A stretch of DNA of 64,000 nucleotides from Oscarella lobularis (GCF_947507565.1 NC_089193.1:1732325-1796324); one strand, 5' to 3'; positions 1 through 12,013 are shown, numbered from the stretch's first letter. Notes: a model not told the origin generated them from the letters alone. Program-made: numbers and translations.

Positions 1-63
1 CTATCTGAAGAACTAAGAAACGAATAAAAATCTTATTATTTAATTAATAAATAATTAGTATGG

Positions 64-3000
64 CTACTTTGAATCCTGCGTTTCATTTGACGATCCAGAT
101 GCAGATCTCCGTATATCAAACGTCTCATTCTAAATACACAATAAATAATTCATTCATTCATTAATTAAAAAAATGGAATTACCATGGCTTTTGGTGATTC
201 GTCTCCCTCTCCTTCCTTCCGCTTTTCGACGTCTTTTGGCTTTATCAAATGATGTAGTAGACTAGACATGGCCTTCGCTTCACTCTGCATTAATTCGCTG
301 TCCCATTGCGCCGTCTGTTGAACGAGCAGCTCCCCCTTGGCACGCCCCTCTTCTTCCGTCGCTTTTAACATTTCCTTCAGTCGACGATTCTCCCATTGAC
401 ACTCCGACAATTCAACGCCCTAAAACGAGAAATTAAATTCTCATACAGTAGTTATCATGTGAGTTTTCTCACCTGATTGACTGTCTTATTGAGAAAGTGC
501 TCCATGAAGTATTTCGCTTCGTTTATTCCGCAACGATGTAGCACAGCTGTAGCCTTTGCCAAACCGTCGTCTTCCTAAAAGATTATATAAATTAATTAAT
601 TAATAAAGTAATTGATTTTTATTCGTACTTTCGCGTCCATGAGTCCCATTATGTCGCTCTCTCTCTCCTGGATGTTTTCCTCGGCGAATTGGAGATTCGA
701 TTTCAGTGTCTCCAGCTCATCTTCGACGTCAAGAATAAACGTTTCATCCTAACGATTTAATTAAATCCTCGCGTGCTATGAGTATGAGACCTTTCCCCCT
801 CTACTCACTCTTCCAATTTCTACAGCCTCAAACCGACTTGACGTCAATTCGGAAATCTCCTTACCCAATTTCTCCCTCTCCTACGAAGAAAAACAAATTC
901 GAATAAGTATAGATACAAAAACGGACACGCAAATATATAAATAACCCTCATTATTCACAGTGAACATATTAACCCCATTATTCACGATAAACAGTTACGG
1001 TTTATTTATTCACCACATCAATTCACCGTGAACAACTGTGACGTACTTATCAACATAGATATGCATGCAATAGACCCTTGTATGACTCTATCTCTCACAC
1101 ATTCGAATATGCATAACACGCAAACATATAACCCTCATTATTCACGGCGAACAGTTAAGGTTCACATATTAACCCTCAATGTTCACAGTAAATATCTACG
1201 GTTTATTTATTCACAACAGCAATTCACTGTGAACAACTGGTGAGGAGGTAAGATTTTCTACTAATGGTGAGGAGGTAAATTTCCTACTACCGGTGAGGAG
1301 GTAAGATTTTCTACTACTGGTGAGGAGGTAAGATTTTCTCATTCATACAGAATATGAACATGCATACAGTAGACCTTTGTATGACTCTATCTCTCTTCTC
1401 TTACCTGTATCCACCGATCCATGTCTCGTTCCATGTTCGCAATCGTCTGTTTCTGAAGTACGGCGGTTGATATCACATCCTCCACAATGCCCCACTTCCG
1501 CTTTCCGGAAACCGACGAGAATAAAGAAGACGGCTTTCTGTCTCGACTCGGTTTCCGTAGGGCTCCGCCTAATCGTTTCGTTTTGACGTCATCAGTGGAG
1601 ATTTGTTTCGTCAGCGGTGCGACGCGATTCGTTCCTGTTCCTGATTGGCTCGCGGGTCGAGCGCTCGAAGGTCGCACCTGTTTTCGTAGCATAGCAATCT
1701 AAATACAATTATTTAATCCATAGACTCGATTATTGATATTTTATTTACCTGTTCTGCTCTTCTTTTTAGAACTTGCTCGCGTTTTCTTTCGGCGCTCGCC
1801 ATATTTTTAATTTTGAACTTAAATACGAATTATTTTAATTTAAAAATAATAATTTCGGTTTTTGACTTACTTCCTGTTTTCGCTGCTCTTTTCTCAACTG
1901 CGCGATTTCACGATTTCGTTTCGCTTCCTAATTAAAACGGAGATTTTCAGGGGACCCGTATAAAATATTAATTAATTAATCAGACCTTTTCTTTATTGAA
2001 ATTCGCCTCCTCTCTCAGCTTTCGTATGAGCTGCACTTTCTGCTTTTTCATTTCCTGTAAATCGTTCTTCATCACGCGCAACTGTTGCTCATTCTGGGCT
2101 TTGGCTTTCAACAATGACTGATGCTCTCTTTTCGCCGTCTTCAACTTCTTAATTTCCTTCTGGAGCGACTCCAATTTCGTCTTGTATTCGCCTCGAACCG
2201 ACTTCACTACTTCCTCAGTTGCATTCTCGTTCGTATCTTGAAAAATAAATTCTCTTTATCTCATTGATTTATTGATTTTTCTTACTTATGTTATGCAGAA
2301 CGGTGTCTCGTTCCTTTTCCGTTCGGCGAACTTTTTCCTGTAAGACGAGCAACTTGTCTTCGTAGTGCTCCTTCATCGTGTCGAGTTCCTTTTTGCTGAA
2401 TTCTAATTGGTCGACGAGCCTCTGCTTAATCGAAATCTCATTCGAAAGTTGAGCCAAATCGCTCTCAGTAACACTTCGAGCAAGTTCTAATTAAATAAAT
2501 TTATTTAATTAATTTATTAATTGGATTTTTTCTTACCGTCATCAGATGACCCGGATTCTGAGAGATCGTCTTCTAGGGAACTTCCGCTTTCGTCTTCTCC
2601 ACTTTCCTCTTCTTCTTCTTCTTCTTCCTCCTCCTCTTTGTCTCCGTCACTATAACGATAATTATTTATTTATTTATTTATTTATTTGAGATCTCGTCCC
2701 CTACCTTTTCCTTCTACGTCTCTTGCCGGATACCCGCGTTTTAGCGCGCGTTATCTCCTCCTTCGCTTCTTGAAGAAGATTATCAATAGATCCTCCCTGT
2801 CGCCCTGCTGACGTCATTGCAGAATCCAATGACATCATCGTGGATAGACCCGGTGACGTCGACGATATCGAAGCCCGCGCTTGTTTGATAGCCGATAAAT
2901 TGAGACGTTCGTTGGTGAGACGACGAAAAGGCGAATGGGGCTCGTTTCGAGCCAAAGTCTCGCTCTGAATTAATTGACTCCTGGGGGGGTGGGGACAAAA

Positions 3001-5054
3001 ACTATTGATCTATGTTTATCTGTGTTTTTTTCTCTTACTTTAATTCTTCGATTTGCTGCAAGTATCCTTTGACCATGGCTTGTATAGCCGACGTTTCTTC
3101 TCCGTCTTCGTCTGATGAAGATTTCGCCGTTGAGCCTGAAAATCAATACTATTTTTCCTAATTAATATTATGTTAATCCGCGTACCTTCGCCTATTGCCA
3201 TGACGGCCAATCGGGACTCCGTTTCCGCTAGTCTCTCGCCTTGTTCGTCGATTGTTCTTTGCGTCGCTTTGAGACGAAGTCTCAGTCTGAGAAAAAATCA
3301 ATAATATTTATTATAATTCTTTTTTGAATTTTTACTTGTCGGATTCCGCTTTGAGTAGAGCGTTCTCATGAAAAAGATCGTTTATGGAGTCTTTGCCGTC
3401 TTCTCCGACAATTCGCTTTCCCTAATAATGAAAAAATCAATAATTAATAATCTAGACTCATGTGCATTTTTTGACCTGTCTGAACTCGTTGAGTTCAATC
3501 GTGAGTCTCTGTATCTCCTGTCTCAATTGACCAATCACCTGCGACGACTTATCCTGATTCACCACAACCTAAATTCAAAAAATAAATAATCCCAACTACT
3601 AATTTTTAATTTAATTGCACCCCTACCTTATTCTTAATATTTCGCGCTCGATTAGCGTACTTTAAGGTGTTCAAGGTCTCCATGAAATCGCGATCCGATG
3701 GACTAATACAAGCGATCATGAGAGTACGACTGTTTCCTCCCAGAGAGTCTTGAAGGAGACGAGTCAGCTTGGAGTCTCTATAGGGGACATGGGACGCCCT
3801 CCGGGTTTCATCTCCAAGTGCGCTAATTACATTCCCCAAAGCAAGCTGAAAAAATATTAATCATTTAATTATTTTGTATCCGGGTTCTTACTAGGCCACA
3901 GTTGATTGATATCCCTTCCTTGGCTCGGTCTCCCGTCGCACCCGTTCTCTTGAGTCGTTCCGAACCCGCCAAGTCGACAAAGTGAAATTTCGACGTCAGA
4001 TTCTCGAAATCGACGTCCGCTTCCGGGACATCATCATTATCACACTAAAAAATAAATAAAAAATAAATAAAATTATACATGGATTTCACTGGTTACCTTA
4101 GCAACTCGACTCTGCTTTATAAACAACGTAAAAATAGCGTGAGAACGAGAGGACTGCGCGTTCATGCACGTGCTCGCAGTTGTTCGAGACAAGGCGCCCT
4201 TTCGCAGAGCGTCCATAGTCTAATAAAAATAATCACGTGATTATTTTAATTCGATTTTATTTCGTCTACCTCTTCCATTGATGTGACGGGGCATGACGTC
4301 ACGCCCACCGCGTAGATTCCATGGGAAGGGTCTTCGTGAATTTTAATATTAGATTTCTTGCTCTAGATTCAAAAATTCAAGTTATTTCTCTTTTGGGAAA
4401 TTGGATACATACCGTGTCGCGAGTCGGGCTGAAGAGATCGTAGATTTCTTCATTGTAAAGTTCGAGAAATTGAGCCGCGACTTGAAACGTCGGCCGATTC
4501 GAGGCGTCGCCTTCCGACATCCGCTTTTGAATTCCGTTGAATAAATGAGCGACAGCACGCGGAATAATCCCTAATAAAAAATTAATCAATAAATAATTAA
4601 GTATCTAAAAACGAACCTTGCTCCTTTGCTGGCGCGCAAACATCGAACCCCGTCCCCATGGTGAACGTCTTCCCGGATCCCGTTTGACCGTAAGCAAGAA
4701 CAGTCGCATTAAACCCGTCAAAACAACTAAGAAAAAAATCAATAATTATTTTATTTAATTAATTAAGGGGTCCGCCCCCCACCCTTCGACGAGTTCGTCG
4801 ATGCATTGATCGTAGATCGTCTCCTGCATCGTTTCCGTATCGAAAACGTGATCGTACGTGAAGGCGCGATCCTTTCCCATGACGACCTGCGGTTCGCCCG
4901 GGGTTACGCTCGTGCAGACGCGGCACAAGTCGATTCGCTCTTGCGCGAGCTGGGGACGGATCCTGCGGAGGCGAAATCGAGTCGTTTTCGTCGCGTAGGC
5001 GGCCCTTTCGTCGTTTCACCTTAGCGCGACGCGTACGGAGGTTTCGTCGCCCAT
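64..5054 (-). CDS. KIF21: Kinesin-4 family motor protein, KIF21-like, without WD40 domain
   Basis: Multi-exon gene encoding a plus-end kinesin of the KIF21 type, which acts on microtubules. The start ATG (5054) opens [16 protein letters not shown], the standard KIF21 motor start. The P-loop GQTGSGKT lies near 4680-4700. The motor C-terminus ([15 protein letters not shown], then [14 protein letters not shown]) lies at 3606-3839. Downstream exons (165-3560) give a basic/acidic linker and long coiled coils that align with the KIF21 stalk, including LRKQVRP and a stretch ending NMERDMDR. After the exon at about 176-410, a donor at ATG|GTAATT joins an acceptor near 128 and a short last exon ending in TAG at 64-66. 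Vertebrate KIF21A/B continue into seven WD40 repeats; none are present here. Introns are mostly 50-90 bp. A further exon left of the window cannot be excluded. Family assignment is firm; the 3' end is moderately sure. Confidence 0.9.
930..1345. repeat. Intronic repeat cluster in KIF21-like gene
   Basis: One unusually long intron (about 900-1400) holds two kinds of repeat. First, a roughly 170-bp block built on CCCTCATTATTCAC and GTGAACA motifs occurs twice (about 935-1040 and 1130-1240) with scattered changes. Second, a 26-27-bp unit beginning GGTGAGGAGGTAAG is tandemly repeated four times, starting at 1239, 1266, 1292 and 1319. Each 27-mer carries a donor-like GAGGTAAG on the strand opposite to the gene. 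No coding potential is seen. Confidence 0.85.
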
Positions 5055-5284
5055 TTCTCTCGCTTTCGAGGGGCTCTTCGATGCGCTTCGACGTCGTTTC
5101 GCCCCGTTCTGAGTCCGGGGAACGGTCTGTTGATGGTTAACGGTATCGTTTTAAATTTATGCGTGAGTAGACTAGCGCGCGGTACGCTTCCGCGTAAAGA
5201 CCCGCCCTTGTGACGTCTATAATGTACATTGGTAATAATTTTGTATACAACAACGATAGTTCTTCATGGTAAAAAAAGAAAAAT

Positions 5285-5959
5285 TTAACATTCGAATACG
5301 TCAATGGTTTCTGAGATGTTTCGATCGCCTTCCTGACCAGCGATCTCTTTGTCGTCTTCGTCCTCTTCTATGACTACTTCCGGCCTGCGTGGTCCGTCAG
5401 TGCTATTAGTTTCCACAGGCGAAACAAAGAACTGTGCAGCGTCATCTTTGGATTGGACTGCAATTGGCTTTTTGTCGCTGCCAAATCCGAGATACAGATT
5501 GGGAGGATTGGCTGACTGGAAAAAAATATTGCCATTGATCTGCTTTTTTAGAAATATTGCTTTGACGTCAGCTAGAAAGATACCATCACCGAGTTCATCA
5601 TCTCTGAAATTTCTAAGAGCAAATGTCGCCGGCTGAGTAGAGGAAAGTGTCACAAACCAATTCCCCTCAGAAAATCCCAAACTTTTAATGTTATACGAAG
5701 GCCCTATGGGAAAAGCCAGGAGCTGCCACTGAGCTCCGTAAAACGACGTTTGACCGTTCGGAGTAGTCGTCAAACTCCCGTCGCCATTCGCAACGAGGAG
5801 CTCGCCGGCCTGCGAACTCAGTGGATTCGAAGACGTGCCAAAATAATGAAGGGTGTCAGGCTCGCTAGCGCAACAAAACGGTGATGACTCCTGCAGTCTA
5901 TTGAACCTCAGCGACGTTCGTGTAATAATAACTTGCTCTTCAAGGGCGTTAGACATCAT
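5285..5959 (-). CDS. Orphan leaderless protein, possible beta-trefoil (IL-1/FGF-like) fold
   Basis: Intronless ORF of 224 aa if it starts at MMSNALEEQ (5959). An in-frame ATG at 6049 exists, but it lies upstream of a TATA-like TATATATT (6016-6023), so the shorter start is preferred. There is no signal peptide from 5959. The core alternates short hydrophobic strands and turns, such as QWQLLAFPIG, NWFVTLSS, FALRNF and IFLADVKAIFL. It ends in a segment NGNIFFQSANPPNLYLGF followed by KPIAV and AQFFVSP. That resembles the last trefoil of IL-1 cytokines (FxSAxxPxxYL, then PV, then FxF). A very acidic tail follows (VIEEDEDDKE). It sits head-to-head with an Ig/SEFIR receptor 270 bp away. The fold is an inference from pattern only; it could be an unrelated beta-rich protein. 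The ORF itself is well supported. Confidence 0.65.
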   Translation of the reverse strand: MMSNALEEQVIITRTSLRFNRLQESSPFCCASEPDTLHYFGTSSNPLSSQAGELLVANGDGSLTTTPNGQTSFYGAQWQLLAFPIGPSYNIKSLGFSEGNWFVTLSSTQPATFALRNFRDDELGDGIFLADVKAIFLKKQINGNIFFQSANPPNLYLGFGSDKKPIAVQSKDDAAQFFVSPVETNSTDGPRRPEVVIEEDEDDKEIAGQEGDRNISETIDVFEC

Positions 5960-6015
5960 AATTGATGATCGACTTCTCAGTTGAGACTGTTGTTTCAATA
6001 AGGGCAGGGCTGCGA

Positions 6016-6023
6016 ATATATAC
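6016..6023 (-). promoter_or_regulatory. TATA-like box of the orphan beta-rich gene
   Basis: On the minus strand the sequence reads GCGTATATATTCGC, about 57 bp upstream of the ATG at 5959. That leaves room for a transcription start near 5990 and argues against the upstream ATG at 6049 as the translation start. Confidence 0.45.
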
Positions 6024-6229
6024 GCGCAGAGCGAAGGGCGTTGCCACACACTTCCCCTGATAAACTTTATCCAAGCTTCCGGCTCTCATTTTGGTTTGCA
6101 GGCGGAACTACGTGGGAGTCGGAATACGTCATCTGGCCGACCTCAGAGTCTCGGGTGACCTTTACCGGCCGCAACTTTAGAGATCGTGTTTCCTTGGTTT
6201 TTCCTCTATCTATACCCGCTTGGGGACAC

Positions 6230-7673
6230 ATGGCAACGTTACTACTACGCGTTCCCTTCCTAATCGTCGCAGTTGCGCTTTCAGAAACGCCGCCACTCTA
6301 TCGTACGTACACGTAAACGCAAACTGAAACCAATGACGTCAAAAGATTCTTAGGGAGTTGTTCTATCTCGCACGATCCGTGGATCGCAAACGCAACGCCT
6401 CTACCAAATCTAAATAAGAACGTCACGAAGACGTCATGTCCGTCTCAGTTCCGAACCCCCATGTGTGGGTGTCAGGGAAGCCGATGCAAATTTATCGTCG
6501 GAAGTTCTAACGGTCAAGGTACAGTACACGAGAACAATAGCATATTTTTTTTGAGTAATCGAAAGAGGATTTCCTGTTTATTACAACAGTTCACCCCCAC
6601 GTGGAGTGCCAAACCGTTGGCCATTATCTAATGGTTCCCACAGAGGACGTTCTCAAAAGAAGGGCAAGGGTAGTTCCGTTGGGGAAAAAATTAGGGCCGT
6701 TCGTTTGCAACATCTGCGCAAGTCCGGTACCTGATATCATATGGAAAGCAAAAGGAGGCATTTCCTCTCGCGCCAAATGCCGAACGAACGAACGAGGTTT
6801 CGCCGAATTGATTCTACCCAACGCCACAGAGGACAACGCGTACGCGTGCGTGGCGACGAACGCCGTGGGAACGATCACGTTAGAAAAAAACGACTGGAAT
6901 TTCATAGTCGAATCCCAGAAAATCGAACCGACTCCTTCCAACCCGGCAATCGCTTCCCGAAAAGGAAATCCAATCACCACACCCATAATTGCCTGCGGTA
7001 CGTTTCTATGCGTCATTTTCCTAACCGGAATGATACTACTACGTTGTGCAATAATAAAACGGAGACGACACGTGGAAGGAAGTATCCCAATGGGGGTCGA
7101 AGACTCGCAGCCATTTTTAGGTAACCTACTTTTAAATATGCATGATGAAATATGAAACTATGAGGGTTAGATTCCGCGAACGTCGTCTGTTCCAATGACA
7201 TCACTATCTATCTATCCTACGACGACGATCACGCGCAATTGGCTCGCGCTCTCGCCGCCTCTCTCCGAATGAAACACGGGTTCGATTGTCGACTGTTCGA
7301 CTTCTACGAACACGAAGCGGCCGTCGCGTCCGTTCCCGAATGGATAGTGCGAGAAATAGCGAAAGCCGACGCAATCATTGTCGTGTGTAGTGCAATTTAT
7401 AAGAAAATCGTCGAGGGGGAGGACGTCGACTCGCGACGAACGCGAGCCGAGTGGAATCACATTCAAGCGCGTTTGTATAGCGAAGGGACGAATTGTTGCG
7501 TACCTGTTTTTGTGACGTCTTCATCCGGGGGTCTACCGTTGCCGCTAGAAACGGCCGATCCGCTCAAGTGGCCGGATGAGGAGAATCGTCTCGTTCGAAG
7601 ATTGCAAAAATTCGGAGAGGAAAACGCCTCTAAAATTATAAAAAATGAAGAAGAAACGAATTTTGCTTATTGA
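6230..7673 (+). CDS. Single-pass receptor: signal peptide, Cys-rich region, Ig domain, TM, SEFIR domain
   Basis: Four exons, 6230-6302, 6354-6518, 6590-7120 and 7171-7673, join in phase to 423 aa. Residues 1-19 (MATLLLRVPFLIVAVALSE) are a signal peptide. About 25-80 is a small Cys-rich region. About 105-175 is an Ig domain with Cys119, Trp131 and the YACVATNAVG strand around Cys166. About 211-236 is a TM helix followed by KRRR. About 264-405 is a SEFIR domain: DITIYLSYDDDHAQLA, then FDFYEHE, IIVVCSAIYKKIVEGED, and a late LKWPDEEN. The SEFIR most resembles Act1/CIKS (TRAF3IP2), where YKQDVEGAE and the late Trp-Pro also occur. In vertebrates SEFIR couples IL-17 receptors to Act1 by homotypic contact. 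An Ig-TM-SEFIR order recalls sponge Ig-TIR receptors and IL17RD/Sef. Its 3' end overlaps the convergent TBC gene. Confidence 0.88.
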
Positions 7674-10600
7674 CATTCGTCGTCGCTGCCGACGCTCTTG
7701 AGAGGAGAATGAGCGGCGCTTTTGTCAGTCTGGTATCTGAGTCGAACGTTCTCCAACTCAGTTAGCTCAGCCTACGCGTAGGAATTCAAATAAACATACT
7801 CCCTAATAATAAATTATATATACTGTGACTGTTGCCATATGCGTTGCTCGTTTGCTAATAATATTTCTCATTGGAAACGGATTCATCTCGACGAAAGCGG
7901 TCTGGAAGGATTTGAGTTACTCCCTCTCCCCTCCCTCCCTTCTAGACTCTGTTTCGTACGTGTGATAGTTTTCTAAGATCGATTGCTTTGAGTGCGAGAT
8001 TGCGCGTTTCGTTGAAAAGGGACGGCGAACTGTTGCAGGCGAGCAACGCCTCTTCGTTCATTTTGAATAGGGCCAAGGCGAAGCGAAAGAGAATTTTCGA
8101 GCCTTCGTAGAGAAAGCTGTCCCAAATTCGCAAACTCGTCTTCATGAGAAAAATAAATATTTAATTTAATTTAATGCGGTAATTGATAGTGTACCTCGAT
8201 TGGAGTATTATCAACAAAAATAGTTAGAAACCAATTGAAAGTAATAAGAGATAAATCAATGCTAAGAAATTCACCGTAGAAAACTTGTGGCTAATCTACT
8301 GTATCTCTTACCCATGGGCTTCAAAGTGAGAACTAAGTCGAGGCAATTTTTCACCGAGAATATCGCGAAAAACACGCTAAAATAAAATCCCCTATCTATC
8401 TAATCATTATTGATTCGTAACTGAGAAGACGTCACCTGATCGACTTGGGATGCCAATAGGCTTTGATTATAATAGTCTCGTGGAAGAAGCTTTTCCCTAT
8501 CTATAATCGCAACCAAGCACCAGAACGCGTCCTCTTCATCCATATAGAGAAGAGCAACGGCGGCGAGCCGATTGATTCCCTGGCAATAGCCCACGGACGG
8601 ATTATGACAGCTGTACGCTCGCAAGACATTACGCAGTTTTTGAATCTGCGTAAGGAGTCAATTAAGAAATTAAATACGTCGTTTTTTCTTTTGTACTCCT
8701 GCTGCGTGAGGGTTGTCGTAGTGTTTGTTGTTGGGCATTGTTCGTAGTAAATCTAGCTCGATTTGTTTGAAGAAAACAGCGGAGCCAGCGGCCTAGAGTG
8801 GGAGCTATTTATTAAGTAGTGAGTGCGTTTAGACTGACGTGTTTTTGCTTCACGAGCTTTGCGTAGTATCCCTTTCTCTAAGAATATAGAAGAACGGTTA
8901 TTTTAATTCGGGTGCTCGGGTCTTTAATTAAAGATACTTTGACGTCTTGGGTATAGAAATTGATGCACCTCGAGAAGAATTTTCATGTTGCAAGTGTTAC
9001 GTCAGATTTTTTGGTTTTTATCCTTACTGTACCCAAACTTCGCTTCGATGTTCGTGCGGAATTCCACCACGAATCAATTGCTTTAGCTCATTCTACGAAA
9101 AACTCTTATTCATATTAGGTAAGCGAATTTGATTTATCTACTAACTGTTCGCTCAAATTCTCGTTTGCCTCTCTGAAGTAAATAATTCTCCCAACGAACC
9201 AAATGCCCCGTGTCGGTATCCTAATGTATGTCTGGTCGAAAAATAATTTAATTTGACTTCGTTTACTTCGAGCTGCTGTGACTGTTCGCGCAAATGCTGA
9301 ACGACGCTCGGAATAGCGTCGCGCTTATCTCCTTGCACCGTTCTACGAAAGCCGTATTGATCTACCCCCTCGTCTTGACTAAAAAACGACAATGAATCCC
9401 TTCTAAGTATCTCTGTCTTTTTTTTCTACTGTACCCTTCATTGTTTTCATCTCCGAAATTTAAATCAGACGACATGGCGTCTTCTAGTAGTCTAGATATC
9501 TGTTCCTGGCTAAGGCCCTCGTCTTCGGTTCCTCCTCCTAGGCGAAGGAAAATCAGCGAGTGTTCCAATAGCGTCGATTTTCTTGCCTCCACGTTTGGGC
9601 TTATTGATTTCTTCTAATAGCAACAAATTCTGACTTTTTACTTTGCAAAGTTCCGATTCGACGCGAAGCAATTTACTAATTGGGAATTCTATATACCTAT
9701 CCTATACATTTTTCGACTCTATTTTACTCTGCTATTGCCGTGCGCGTTTCTTCGTCGTCCTCTCGCAATCGACTCAATTCCAAAACTTCGCTATTTAGAA
9801 ACGAATTCTGCATTTTGTAGCACTCGCACGTATCCTAACTCCCAATTATTATTATTATATTAATCCTCTCTACTCTTCTTCTAAATCGACCTTCATTGAT
9901 TGCAAATCCGCTACGAGCTGCTGCCTTTCTGCCAGAGCAGCCCTACTCGTTTCCCCGCCCCTAAACAATACATTATACTCCTGATCCGATCTACGTATTT
10001 AATTTCGTACTCTCTACTGGCCCCTCCCCTTTTCTGCTCCAATTCAAATATTTGATTCGTTAGATTCATCACCACTTCGTCTTTCGCCGCGAGCATCTCT
10101 TGAAACATGGATATTTGCTCTTGCGTATCGTCTAGCTTGCGTTTCAACTCCCTTTGACCTCCAAAATCAATACCATAAATAAGACTCGGTACGTTATCTA
10201 CATGGCATTCTGCTCCGCTTCGATTTTTTGCTCTTCTAGAACTTGTTTTTCCATTTCGACCTTCATTCCTTTATATATTATGACGTCAGATTTTTTCTCT
10301 GTCGCACCTGAACGATTTTGTGATCTCGTTTCACTAAAAGACGAAGTCGCTCTTGCTCCGTTTCGCTGGCAATGAACTGCTCAGAAGCAAATTTTTCGAT
10401 TTCGACGTCACTGAAATAAAATCGCGAGTAAATAAATTCAAAATTTTTCTCTCTACCTCAATTGTTTTCTGAGGTTTTTGATGACTTCGTTCTTGGCCAA
10501 AATTTCCCTGAAAACTTTGTTATGTATAATCTAGAAGGATTATTCAACTATTACCTTTCCATTGCCTCATTATCGTCTTGCAAAGTGATAAGGGTCGCTT

Positions 10601-12013
10601 CCTGACCGGTTTTTGAGCTCGAATCGTCTTTAGATTCAATCACAACCAATTCCGTTTCAGAAGGCCTAAAAACATTAATTAAAAATTTCCCCCTTGAATC
10701 TCTACACGCGTACTTTCTCATTGGCTTTCTTTTCCAAATGGAATCAATAGAGAAGCTACTAAGTAGTCTATTCAAAGATAATTGATTATTTATTGATTTC
10801 TTGAGTGAATTTTCTCTACGTTTTCTTTTTTCCCGCCACAACGTCCTCCGCCGAATCTGGCTGGAGTTTCGACAGCTCAGAAGATCTGAAAACTCAAAAA
10901 TTAGGCAAATTTTAAAACGCGTTTCTCTACGTACCTCTGGGCTGTACTCGTCTTTGAGCCCGAGCCAATAGCACTTGAAAAAAAATACAAATTAGTTATA
11001 ACACGTAGCGGGTCTAAAATAAAATTCTTTTACGGAGTTATAGGTTCATTGAGAAATGACCAATCAACGCCAAATTCCTCTGAGAGAGCAAGGGATTAAC
11101 AAACTATTAATTCATTGATTTTTTGGTGGACTTACCTGGTAATAGAGATGTCTTTGTAGAACCTGTTAGTCCCCCTTGAGCCTGAGAGAAATACTCTAAT
11201 TTATATACCAAATAAAAATATTATTTTTTTCTACAATTTGACGTTCGTGTTTTCGCGTTGCATCGGCTGGATTTCGGAGTCTTCTGCGACTAAAATCTCT
11301 ACGTCGTTCCTTGGGAGAATTCAGATAAATAATTCAATTCAAATCCGTTTGCTCTTACGCTCAATTCTTTAAGCCAAAAATCCATAGAACTTTTGCTTTG
11401 AGCTTGGAGCTGATAATCGCGACCTTCCACACTGTGTAAAATTAATTAATTAATTAATTAAAGCCCCCCGTCCCTCTCCCAAAAATTCAAACCAAATTCT
11501 GAATTGTCCTTTGTCTAACGTTTCCACGTCATATGCAAAAGAAGCTTTAGAAATATTTATAGATCTAATTAAAACGAGATTTTGAATTTTTAAAATTTTT
11601 CCCACGCGCGCGTTTTCCTTTACCCCAAGGGTACGAAATCCTGAGGACTTCGATAGTAAAATAAAAGACATCGACGATCGTCGAAAATAAACCTATTAGT
11701 AGTGATTATGCGATGATGACGTAGGAGGGATTACGCACCATCGATTTCTCCACAATTTGAGAGGCCCCTTTGCTAAAAACTAAATATTTGACGCTGAAAC
11801 GTTGATTTTACCGACTTGCCTCCTTGTTTCATCATGTAGCCGCTCAGGAGCGGTTTCTGCAAATTCGTTACGTCGTTTGCGGGGCCCGGATTGGACGCCT
11901 ACCTCCGATTTCAATGATGCCGGAAGCGTTTCCGATTGCCTGCCGTGGCGATAAGGATCTGCACTATCATTCGAATCTTGCATCGTCGAATCGGACGATT
12001 TTCGAAGCAGCAT
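7667..12013 (-). CDS. TBC1D2B: PH/coiled-coil/TBC Rab-GAP, TBC1D2/TBC1D2B-like
   Basis: Rab GTPase-activating protein with many tiny exons. Start MLLRKSSDSTMQDSND at 12013. A PH domain follows: KPLLSGYMMKQGGKS, GPLKLWRNRW, FIFDDRRCLLFYYRSPQDF, spread over exons at about 11620-11905. Coiled-coil exons occupy about 9150-11450. The TBC domain (7900-8760) has the Arg-finger segment KQIELDLLRTMPNNKHY, the Gln-finger segment NPSVGYCQGINRL, then LPRDYY, SQVDQ and IWDSFLYEGSKILFRFALALF, all typical of TBC1D2B. The last exons read NPFPMRNIISKRATHM and AELTELENVRLRYQ and end in DDECQ with TAA at 7667-7669. Human homologues act on Rab7/Rab22 at endosomes. The last 7 bp overlap the CDS end of the convergent receptor gene. 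The coiled-coil exons were not resolved one by one. Confidence 0.9.

Noticed and set aside
5960-6049. 30-residue N-terminal extension of the beta-rich orphan (start at 6049)
   Set aside because: It lies upstream of a TATA-like box and has no support; the start at 5959 fits better.
6601-7155. Receptor ectodomain/TM read as a free-standing 184-aa protein ending after the TM
   Set aside because: A 50-bp GT-AG intron at 7121-7170 joins it in phase to the SEFIR exon.
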